The notes beneath the pieces are model-generated. The model saw only the letters and a program-made list of their open reading frames with translations. It searched no databases and was not told where the DNA came from. A program made the translations under genes and the position numbers. A stretch of DNA of 9,796 nucleotides, taken from contig JBIICS010000107.1 of NCBI GenBank assembly GCA_044238735.1, positions 1 through 9,796 of the forward strand, read 5' to 3'. Origin of the DNA: JBIICS01 sp044238735 (lineage in GTDB: Bacteria > Bacteroidota > Bacteroidia > UBA4408). Below, piece by piece: positions 1-5,364 of this stretch; within the stretch, counting starts at the first letter, position 1, and the number at the start of each line of letters is the position of its first letter.

Positions 1-296
1 GGAAGACCGGTATCAGAATTAATACTTAAAGGACTGGTAGTACCGTAGGGGGATCCTAAAATATTTGCGCAGATTATAAAATATTTATCAGTATCAAAAA
101 GTAAACCTGGTCCAACCATTCCCGGCCACCAGTCTTTAACATCAGAATTTGCAGTAAGTGCATGACAAACCCAGATAACGTTAGATTTATCCTGATTTAA
201 ATTACCGAAAGTATGATAGGCAACTGTTAAGTTAGAAAGTGAAGATCCACTCTCTAGGATAAAACGTTGGTTAAAATGGGCTACTTTACAACTCAT
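1..296 (-). CDS. metX: Homoserine O-acetyltransferase MetX, N-terminal part (cut by window edge)
   Basis: MetX is an alpha/beta-hydrolase-fold enzyme that transfers acetyl from acetyl-CoA to homoserine, giving the O-acetylhomoserine used for methionine synthesis in the cytoplasm. Only the first 98 codons are present; the catalytic Ser, Asp and His lie beyond the left edge. The visible part matches the family well: the LTVAYHTFG strand near residues 28-36, the signature VCHALTANSD near 48-57, DWWPGMVGPG near 59-68, and CANILGSPYGTT near 80-91. The ATG at 296 lies two bases after the stop of the 64-codon ORF upstream, so translation is probably coupled. A SAM-I riboswitch about 380 bp upstream on the same strand fits repression by S-adenosylmethionine. 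Family assignment is secure; acetyl rather than succinyl specificity is inferred from the phylum and sequence type. Confidence 0.93.
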   Translation of the reverse strand, partial: MSCKVAHFNQRFILESGSSLSNLTVAYHTFGNLNQDKSNVIWVCHALTANSDVKDWWPGMVGPGLLFDTDKYFIICANILGSPYGTTSPLSINSDTGL

Positions 297-298
297 GC

Positions 299-493
299 TT
301 AATTTAAGATAACTAAGTGACCAACAATAACTTCATTTAATTCTGACTTGTCCAGTAAAGAACTGTTTTTACTTAAATCTGTCAAAATTTTTACTGAGGA
401 GGGATGTGGCGTAGAACCCCCATTTACGGCAATAATATTGTTAGAAAGAGCCGTAAGTTTCGCTTTAGATGATTTGGTAATATATGTTTTCAT
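299..493 (-). CDS. 64-residue protein of unknown function upstream of metX
   Basis: I do not recognise this protein. It is a 64-residue ORF placed between the Cys-rich leader ORF and metX, ending two bases before the metX ATG, which argues that it is translated and coupled to metX. The N-terminus is basic (MKTYITKSSKAK). A short stretch LSNNIIAVNGG at residues 17-26 or so resembles a double-glycine leader motif but is one residue shorter than the consensus. The second half is polar and then hydrophobic at the end (VIVGHLVILN). There is no clear signal peptide or transmembrane helix. It could be a regulatory peptide, a small accessory protein of methionine synthesis, or a chance ORF. The ATG at 493 has an A-rich upstream region without a real Shine-Dalgarno sequence, as is common in this phylum. 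Confidence 0.55.
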   Translation of the reverse strand: MKTYITKSSKAKLTALSNNIIAVNGGSTPHPSSVKILTDLSKNSSLLDKSELNEVIVGHLVILN

Positions 494-539
494 GATTTAT
501 TTCTTATGTAATTAATTATTGAGTTTGTTGAGCTTTAGA

Positions 540-668
540 TTAAATGCACATTCGCATAAAAAAACACCAACAACAACAATTAGGAATAGAAATAAACGAA
601 TTCACAAGCTTATCAGAGGTCTTATCCAAACCTACAACTACCAAATTTTGTAATTTTTTTGTTTTCAT
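540..668 (-). CDS. Cys-rich 42-residue leader ORF downstream of SAM-I riboswitch
   Basis: This ORF starts at the ATG at 668, just after the 3' strand of riboswitch helix P1, and stops at 540, 46 bp before the 64-codon ORF. The N-terminus is MKTKKLQNLVVVG. The C-terminus is the striking part: residues 31-42 read CCCWCFFMRMCI, with five Cys and two Met in twelve codons. AGGA at 673-676 lies four bases before the ATG as a possible ribosome-binding site. Position and composition resemble attenuator leader peptides, in which a ribosome stalls at codons for the pathway's end product, here cysteine or methionine. That role is inference. Alternatives are a small modified peptide with a Cys-rich core, or a chance frame through the riboswitch expression platform. 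I do not know the family. Confidence 0.5.
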   Translation of the reverse strand: MKTKKLQNLVVVGLDKTSDKLVNSFISIPNCCCWCFFMRMCI

Positions 669-675
669 TTTGTCC

Positions 676-778
676 TAATTTATCTTTCTCCTTATGGAGT
701 GGGAATTGGCACCTGCCTCATCGGGGTGGTTGCCAGCGGGTCGCAGAGCCCAATCTCTTACCGCTTCTTCATAAATCA
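676..778 (-). ncRNA. SAM-I riboswitch (S-box) aptamer
   Basis: Read on the minus strand, this stretch has the S-box core: AAGAAGCGGTAAGAG, CCCGCTGGCAACC and GGTGCCAATTCC in the right order and spacing. P1 is formed by TGATTTAT (771-778) with ATAAATTA (676-683), with one G-U pair. P2 includes AGCGG (761-765) with CCGCT (735-739). P4 is CTCC-ATAA-GGAG (688-699). At 103 nt the length is usual for the class. SAM-I aptamers bind S-adenosylmethionine and turn off methionine genes when it is abundant; the target here is metX. The P1 3' strand runs into AGGA just before the Cys-rich leader ORF, which suggests control of translation of that ORF, or a competing fold, rather than a simple terminator. 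Confidence 0.92.
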
Positions 779-805
779 AAACCTTTTGTGGTGATGATTT
801 TGTTG

Positions 806-838
806 CAAATATCTTATATTTTTGTGGATCAACCCAAA
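806..838 (-). promoter_or_regulatory. Candidate promoter for the riboswitch-metX transcript
   Basis: On the minus strand GATATTTG (806-813) differs by one base from the Bacteroidota -7 box TAnnTTTG, and TTTG (835-838) lies 21 bases upstream, close to the usual spacing to the -33 box. A transcript start about seven bases downstream would place the 5' end about 20 nt before the riboswitch. The match is imperfect, so this is a suggestion. Confidence 0.3.
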
Positions 839-884
839 ATTAATTTAAAAATAAATTCTAAATAACTGAATATCAATAATAATA

Positions 885-918
885 AAATCCGGACACAAAA
901 ATTTTCATGTCCGGATTT
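885..918 (-). terminator. Rho-independent-like terminator after pspC
   Basis: A perfect 11-bp inverted repeat, AAATCCGGACA with TGTCCGGATTT, encloses a 12-nt loop 17 bases after the pspC stop. On the minus strand the stem is followed by a T-rich run (TTATTATTATT). It separates the padR-pspC transcript from the metX leader downstream. Confidence 0.85.
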
Positions 919-935
919 GTGCCCTATCCATTTAA

Positions 936-2687
936 TTAAATTTCCTCTTCTGCGGGTTCTTCGTCATAAGTAATTTCTTCCTCTACTATCACTTTATCGC
1001 CATTACGTTTTGTGATCCGAATTTGCTTTTTTGTTTTACCTTTTTTGTTGCGATCTCTTATTCCTCCGCAATCTATACAAGTTAACCCATCCGGACTCAT
1101 CATCCACCTGCGCCCAACCATGTCTCCATCGTAAGTATTAGTTACGTTATCAATATCAAAAATGTAACCCTCCATATCATCCGATAAATAAACTATTTTT
1201 CCCACAGGCACTTTAATTATCGCTTTAAGTTCCTGGCCTCGGTATTTATCCGAAAGAGGGGCTATAAAGTATGGATTAAATAAAATATTGCTGTCCCTTA
1301 ACAAATACTCATAACCCACGTTTTCAGCCTTATTAAAAGCATCCTTTTTAGAGGATCCCCTACTGCTTCTGAGAATTTCAATTTCGAAACTATCGGTTTC
1401 CGACTTTACTATATCAATCTTAGGATAGCCTAAAATCAATTGATTTTCTGATATATCAAGTAAAGTCTTGTTATCCTTATTAATTACTGTATGATTACCC
1501 TCTTTATCCGAAAACATTGCGTTCATGGATAAATAAACCACCTTACTATTAGCGGGCGATAAAGTAGATTTAGAACGCGAGCGCTGCATACTGGAAAACT
1601 GACTGGATATTTTAATCCCTACAATAATACACATGATTAAACCTATCGACCACATGGTAATAGTTAAAGCTTTAATTAATCGTCTGCTTTCCTGTAATTT
1701 AAAAAACACCCGAATACCCGCAAAAACTAATGCAATTACAACAGAACCCAGCATTAAAGCAATTCCGATTTTAGCCATATTTAGCTGAGCACTGGATGAA
1801 AAAATAACTTCGAGTAGTTCATTAAATGAAAAACTTTCAATCTCATCAAACTGAACAAACTGAATAACGTTATCGGAACCAAAAAATAAAGCAGAAAAAA
1901 CAATTAATAACAAAACCCCTACAAAAATGGCAAACCCCCCAATAATTTTTGCAAAAACACTAATTATTCCTCTTAACAGTATAGAAATAAAATTTACCAT
2001 TCGATTAATAAAATTGGTGAGAGCCTTATCGCCTTTTCCATTCTTTATATCGTTTGCCAAATTATTTACGTTATTTTTTACTGCATTCATTTCCTCTTTA
2101 ATATTTTTTTCGATGTTCGCTATATTAATGGGTTCACCTTTCATCTCCAATTTATCGGCAGTTGATTTAGCCTTAGGTATAATTACCCATAAAATAATAT
2201 ACACCCATAAACCGGCACCAAAACCAAAAAAAGAAACAGCAAAAATTAAACGCAGCCAAATAGGATCAATACCAAAATAGTGTGATATACCCGAACATAC
2301 CCCTCCAATTATTTTTTCCTCGGGATCACGGAAAATACGTTTTCTCTTGTTTGATTGATAATCATCTGAAGATTGATAATTATCTGATTGCTTGTTTTGA
2401 AAGTTTGAATCCTGAGCACTGTTTTCTTCAGCGAAACTCTCTGGACGACCCATAATTTCAATAACAGCATCCACATCACTCATTAATAACGCTTGCTTAC
2501 TCGCTGATATTTTCTCGGAAAATAATTCAGCAATTCGCGATTCGATATCTTCAATAATATCATTTCCACCTTCCGCTTTACTAAAATAAACTCTAATGGT
2601 TTGCAGATAATTTTTCAATTTCTCATAAGCTTGCTCTTCAATATAAAAGACCATTCCGCTTATATTAAATGTAACTGTCTTGTTCAT
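936..2687 (-). CDS. PspC-domain membrane protein (envelope stress)
   Basis: This is a 583-residue inner-membrane protein of the PspC type, a domain known from the phage-shock envelope-stress response, where it senses membrane state and partners with other Psp proteins. Residues 1-87 form a soluble domain (FNISGMVFYIEEQAYEKL at the start, IAELF and VIEIMGRPESFA later) typical of Bacteroidota PspC proteins, followed by a Gln/Ser/Asp-rich linker at 88-114. The PspC domain is at about 116-175, with RIFRDPEEKIIGGVCSGISHYF and a hydrophobic hairpin ending in VIIPK. Further membrane segments lie near 231-270, 303-327 and 343-362. Residues 380-583 are a soluble beta-rich region with CIDC at 537-540 and an acidic tail. 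The gene is 81 bp downstream of padR on the same strand, so PadR probably controls it. Its exact function in this phylum is not established. Confidence 0.85.
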   Translation of the reverse strand: MNKTVTFNISGMVFYIEEQAYEKLKNYLQTIRVYFSKAEGGNDIIEDIESRIAELFSEKISASKQALLMSDVDAVIEIMGRPESFAEENSAQDSNFQNKQSDNYQSSDDYQSNKRKRIFRDPEEKIIGGVCSGISHYFGIDPIWLRLIFAVSFFGFGAGLWVYIILWVIIPKAKSTADKLEMKGEPINIANIEKNIKEEMNAVKNNVNNLANDIKNGKGDKALTNFINRMVNFISILLRGIISVFAKIIGGFAIFVGVLLLIVFSALFFGSDNVIQFVQFDEIESFSFNELLEVIFSSSAQLNMAKIGIALMLGSVVIALVFAGIRVFFKLQESRRLIKALTITMWSIGLIMCIIVGIKISSQFSSMQRSRSKSTLSPANSKVVYLSMNAMFSDKEGNHTVINKDNKTLLDISENQLILGYPKIDIVKSETDSFEIEILRSSRGSSKKDAFNKAENVGYEYLLRDSNILFNPYFIAPLSDKYRGQELKAIIKVPVGKIVYLSDDMEGYIFDIDNVTNTYDGDMVGRRWMMSPDGLTCIDCGGIRDRNKKGKTKKQIRITKRNGDKVIVEEEITYDEEPAEEEI

Positions 2688-2768
2688 GTGTTGTTTTTTT
2701 ATACTTTTTTTAATACCAAATTGCCTTACTTACAAGTGATCCTAAATTCATAAGGCTAATTCATTACT

Positions 2769-3095
2769 TTAATTTTTAGTGATTGTATTAACAGATTGTA
2801 CCATTTCGTTCCAATTTGTTTCTAAACTTTTTAAAAACTCTACACCCAAAGAAGTTAGTTTAAAATATTTCCGGGGTGGGCCCGAAGTGCTCTCTTCCCA
2901 ACGATAGTTTAATAATCCATCGTTTTTTAATCGAGTTAGCAAGGGATATAAAGTACCCTCTACCACAATTAGTTTAGCACCTTTTAATTTTTCCAAAATT
3001 TCGGAGGGATACAATTCGGCTGTATTAAGAAGACTTAATATACAATACTCCAGAACACCCTTCCGCATTTGTTGCTTTGCATTTTCTATATCCAT
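2769..3095 (-). CDS. PadR-family transcriptional regulator
   Basis: This 108-residue protein is a short PadR (subfamily 2 size) winged-helix DNA-binding repressor. The helix-turn-helix region covers about residues 14-62, with YCILSLLNTAELYPSEILE followed by the family signature VEGTLYPLLTRLKNDGLL at 45-62. The wing is EESTSGPPRKYFKLT at 67-81, and a short C-terminal helix (83-100) should serve dimerisation. PadR proteins of this type bind their own promoter and release it on binding a ligand or on stress. The gene lies just before pspC and 25 bp after a 59-codon ORF. A PadR next to a PspC-domain gene is a common arrangement in Bacteroidota. The candidate operator is the inverted repeat around 3459-3553. 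The ligand cannot be told from the sequence. Confidence 0.9.
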   Translation of the reverse strand: MDIENAKQQMRKGVLEYCILSLLNTAELYPSEILEKLKGAKLIVVEGTLYPLLTRLKNDGLLNYRWEESTSGPPRKYFKLTSLGVEFLKSLETNWNEMVQSVNTITKN

Positions 3096-3120
3096 AATTA
3101 AATTATTTTATAATTAGTTG

Positions 3121-3300
3121 CTATTTGATAAAGGTATTGGGACTTAATTCGGGTAATACGAATACTTCCATTTTAAACCATGAATAATCTTGCAATACAC
3201 GACTATTTCTATCGGCAGATGAAAAATAAGGTACCCCATTTTCGTTAGTCGTAAAAAAAGGAGCTGATTTCGTTATTAACCGATGTTTTAAGTTGATCAT
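3121..3300 (-). CDS. 59-residue hypothetical protein upstream of padR
   Basis: A short ORF starts at the ATG at 3300, with an in-frame TAA directly before it, and ends 25 bp before padR. The protein begins MINLKHRLITKSAPFF, is rich in aromatic residues (PYFSSADRN near 24-32, DYSWFKMEVFVLPEL near 38-52), and has no signal peptide or membrane helix. The mixed, protein-like composition with Trp, Asp, Pro and Arg differs from that of the AT-rich intergenic DNA on either side, which argues that it is or was a real gene. I do not recognise it. It could be a small accessory protein of the PadR-PspC operon or the remnant of a longer gene whose other parts have been lost. Confidence 0.5.
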   Translation of the reverse strand: MINLKHRLITKSAPFFTTNENGVPYFSSADRNSRVLQDYSWFKMEVFVLPELSPNTFIK

Positions 3301-3368
3301 TTAATTTTTATCTTATTGTTAATTTTAGAACGAATTATATTTATAATCAAAACAAATAGCCATTTTCC

Positions 3369-3461
3369 TTACTTGCCAAAAAAATTATTGACGTAAAAAG
3401 AAACAGCCCCCCATACAAAAATTTTTAGTCCAACCTCAAAATTTAAATTTTCCATCGCCAT
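3369..3461 (-). CDS. 30-residue small hydrophobic ORF, first in the padR operon
   Basis: The first ATG downstream of the candidate padR operon promoter, at 3461, opens a 30-codon frame. It starts MAMENLNFEVGLK and continues with a hydrophobic, aromatic stretch (IFVWGAVSFYVNNFFG, about residues 14-29) long enough for a short membrane helix. Tiny membrane proteins often accompany envelope-stress regulators, so a role beside PspC is conceivable but unproven. The start codon lies within the left arm of the 14-bp inverted repeat, so a repressor bound there would also cover the translation start. It may be a chance ORF in AT-rich leader DNA. Confidence 0.35.
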   Translation of the reverse strand: MAMENLNFEVGLKIFVWGAVSFYVNNFFGK

Positions 3462-3553
3462 GTATTTTGTATAATTAATTACTGTGTTATAAACATTAAT
3501 TTCTTATACAAAGATATATTTATTATATGGTACTATGCAATACAAAATACATG
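3459..3553. promoter_or_regulatory. 14-bp inverted repeat flanking the padR-operon promoter, candidate PadR operator
   Basis: CATGTATTTTGTAT (3459-3472) and ATACAAAATACATG (3540-3553) are perfect inverted copies 67 bp apart. The right arm abuts the -33 region of the candidate promoter and the left arm lies about 30 bp downstream of its predicted start site. The ATGT/ACAT ends recall PadR operators, but neither arm is itself a dyad. Looping or cooperative binding by PadR is inference. Confidence 0.45.
3509..3540 (-). promoter_or_regulatory. Promoter of the small ORF-padR-pspC operon
   Basis: On the minus strand TATCTTTG (3509-3516) matches the Bacteroidota -7 consensus TAnnTTTG exactly. A weaker TTGC (3537-3540) lies 20 bases upstream in place of the -33 TTTG. 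The predicted transcript start is near 3502, about 40 nt before the 30-codon ORF. Confidence 0.55.
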
Positions 3554-3555
3554 AT

Positions 3556-3571
3556 AAATCATTAAATCATT
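3556..3571 (+). repeat. Tandem 8-bp repeat before terC
   Basis: AAATCATT occurs twice in tandem, ending 35 bp before the terC ATG. It may belong to the terC promoter or be simple AT-rich sequence; I see no clear TAnnTTTG box for terC. Confidence 0.3.
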
Positions 3572-3606
3572 GATTAACAATACGAAAAAAAGAATTAAAT
3601 TTTTAA

Positions 3607-4428
3607 ATGTCGTCGCAATTTTTAAAAAAAGGGGCTCTTTTTATATTAATTTTGGGGCTCATTAGTTTATTTATGTACGATTTAAGTTTCTTAACCAGCA
3701 TTCAAGGCTGGATTACCCTTTTAACTGTATCCTTTTTGGAAGTTGTTTTAGGTATAGATAATATTATATTTATTGCGGTTGTTTCGGACAGGTTGCCTAA
3801 AAATCAGCAGGCAATGGCTCGTAATCTGGGTTTATTTGTAGCATTAGTTATTAGAATTATTTTACTCTTTTTTATTGGTTGGATCATCAGCTTAACAAAA
3901 CCATTATTTAGTATAGGGGAAATCAACATTACTGGACGCGGATTAATTTTATTGGCCGGTGGTATATTCTTAACTATTAAAACCATTCAAGAATTATATC
4001 ACAAAGCAATCAACAAACACAAAGCAGATGAACACGGGAATATTACAACTATTACATTAACCAACGCCATTACACAAATAGTAATTATAGACACTGTATT
4101 TAGTTTCGATAGTATATTGGCAGCAGTTGGATTGTGCGGAAACAATATAGCATTGATGATTGCCACCGTAATTGTAGCGATGGTTATTATGGTTTTATTT
4201 GCCGGTCCTACCAGCAATTTTGTAAATAAGCATACTGCAATAAAAACTCTTGCTTTGTTTTTTCTAGTTGCAATTGGGGTTATGTTAATTCTAGAAGGAT
4301 TAGAAGTTCATTTTGATAAAGGTTACATTTACTTTGCGCTAGGCTTTGCACTAATTGTGGAATTACTTAATATGTGGGAACGTAGCAGTATTGCTAAGCA
4401 ACATAACCACGAAAAAAAAAGGGATTAG
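3607..4428 (+). CDS. TerC-family integral membrane protein
   Basis: This 273-residue protein of the TerC family is probably an inner-membrane metal-ion exporter or chaperone for secreted metalloproteins; members are linked to tellurite resistance and to manganese efflux. Two family motifs with the conserved acidic residues are clear: FLEVVLGIDNIIFIAVVSDRLP at 43-64 (Glu45, Asp51, Asn52) and IIDTVFSFDSILAAVG at 160-175 (Asp162, Asp168). Seven or more hydrophobic segments can be seen (about 11-30, 35-57, 75-95, 112-128, 151-175, 180-200, 212-231, 238-255). The His/Lys-rich loop at 132-144 and the His/Lys tail are cytoplasmic or metal-handling candidates. Most relatives begin close to Met23, so the first 22 residues, which form an extra helix, may be an annotation artefact; the gene may start at 3673. 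The substrate is not shown by the sequence. Confidence 0.9.
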   Translation: MSSQFLKKGALFILILGLISLFMYDLSFLTSIQGWITLLTVSFLEVVLGIDNIIFIAVVSDRLPKNQQAMARNLGLFVALVIRIILLFFIGWIISLTKPLFSIGEINITGRGLILLAGGIFLTIKTIQELYHKAINKHKADEHGNITTITLTNAITQIVIIDTVFSFDSILAAVGLCGNNIALMIATVIVAMVIMVLFAGPTSNFVNKHTAIKTLALFFLVAIGVMLILEGLEVHFDKGYIYFALGFALIVELLNMWERSSIAKQHNHEKKRD

Positions 4429-4518
4429 TTTAACATATCCCTATACCATAAAGTATTGCTTACTGCTATTTACTATACAGTAGATAGTTAAATGTAATAT
4501 TAAGCAATAAATCCCTTT
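4418..4518. terminator. Nested inverted repeats between convergent genes, probable bidirectional terminator
   Basis: Three paired segments lie across the terC end: AAAGGGATT (4418-4426) with AATCCCTTT (4510-4518), ATTGCTTA (4455-4462) with TAAGCAAT (4501-4508), and a central hairpin CTATTTACT-ATAC-AGTAGATAG (4466-4487) that has one G-U pair in the plus-strand RNA. No long T-run follows on either strand, so the termination role is likely but not certain. Confidence 0.5.
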
Positions 4519-4527
4519 AAATAATTT

Positions 4528-5364
4528 CTATAATTCAATCGGTTCCTCTTTAAGTAATTTTTGATTAGAATATAAGCGTGCATAGTAAATACCAGGCGCC
4601 AAACCTTTAGTAAAAAAATCGAAAGGTCTTGTGTGCTTTCCAGCTTTTTCATATTGCTTAAAGTACATTATGGCATATGTCTTACCATTAACATCCTGAA
4701 TAACCAAGCTGTTATATCCTGCTTTAATAAGTTCGTAATTTATCTTTCCCTTTACCCTTACAACTTTACCTGTAAATGGAATTTCAGGATCATGTTTATA
4801 AAATAATTCATACTTACCTTTCTTTTTCAGTTTAAAATTAGAAGTTAGGAAATCCAACATAGCCGACTTTTGAATTGTATCACCTGAATTTATACTTTCT
4901 AATGCGTTTCTATCACTCAATACCCAAAAGGATTGTTGTGCTAGTGATCCTGTTATTTTTTGACTATTAATATATTTGGCCAACTTAACTAAACCTGAAT
5001 CGGCAAAACCAGCTAATTTAAATTTAGAATTTAACTTTGGTGCACTATAATGAGCCTGTATACAATAAGCACTTATGTTTTTTGTTGAGCTCTTGGCCGG
5101 CTTTAAAGTAAATAGTTCAGAAGAAGTAATAATTAAGTTTTGTTGCCCATCGGCTTCCGAATCTAAAATTAAACCGGGCTCCACTTCTATTTGTTGAGAT
5201 GTAGAAGTATTATTAATTAGCTTTAGTGAAACACATATATCACTATGTCCGCCAAGTGAAGTAAACTCGGCACGTACTTTACCTGATTTTAAAGCCTCAG
5301 ATAGATTTAGTTTACAGGCCACAGCCGGACTAATACTAATCATAAATAGAATCACTGCTTTCAT
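4528..5364 (-). CDS. Exported protein of unknown function
   Basis: I do not recognise this 278-residue protein. It begins with a short signal peptide (MKAVILFMISISPAVA, cleavage near residue 16), followed by Cys17; the AVAC sequence is a poor lipobox, so it is probably soluble in the periplasm or outside rather than a lipoprotein. Residues 28-105 look like an Ig-like beta domain (CVSLKLINNTS, IEVEPGLILDS) with Cys44 and Cys101. Residues 126-158 are helical, with LAQQSFWVLSD. The C-terminal part (about 195-278) is a second beta domain ending in LAPGIYYARLYSNQKLLKEE, similar to the FlgD-like or secretion-associated end domains of Bacteroidota exported proteins. It stands alone between terC, which converges on it, and a long gene-free stretch. 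Confidence that it is a real exported protein is high; a function cannot be given. Confidence 0.75.
   Translation of the reverse strand: MKAVILFMISISPAVACKLNLSEALKSGKVRAEFTSLGGHSDICVSLKLINNTSTSQQIEVEPGLILDSEADGQQNLIITSSELFTLKPAKSSTKNISAYCIQAHYSAPKLNSKFKLAGFADSGLVKLAKYINSQKITGSLAQQSFWVLSDRNALESINSGDTIQKSAMLDFLTSNFKLKKKGKYELFYKHDPEIPFTGKVVRVKGKINYELIKAGYNSLVIQDVNGKTYAIMYFKQYEKAGKHTRPFDFFTKGLAPGIYYARLYSNQKLLKEEPIEL

Noticed and set aside
540..668. Cys-rich ORF as precursor of a lanthipeptide or other modified peptide
   Set aside because: No modification enzyme or transporter gene is in the window; the neighbouring genes point to sulfur metabolism, so a leader peptide is the simpler reading.
659..865. 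Plus-strand open frame of 68 codons
   Set aside because: It runs antisense through the SAM-I aptamer and its promoter; its apparent conservation would come from the RNA, and it has no supporting context.
1927..2280. Plus-strand open frame of 117 codons inside pspC
   Set aside because: It is the antisense shadow of the hydrophobic and Lys-rich part of pspC, with no family resemblance.
2723..2756. 6-bp inverted repeat GCCTTA/TAAGGC between padR and pspC
   Set aside because: The stem is short, the loop is 22 nt and no T-run follows on the minus strand, so an internal terminator cannot be supported.
3325..3363. 12-codon frame after the 30-codon ORF with AGGA before the ATG
   Set aside because: It is too short to distinguish from chance, although its position in the padR leader is suggestive.
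3804..4217. Two minus-strand open frames inside terC
   Set aside because: They are antisense shadows of the membrane helices of TerC; the sense gene has clear conserved motifs.
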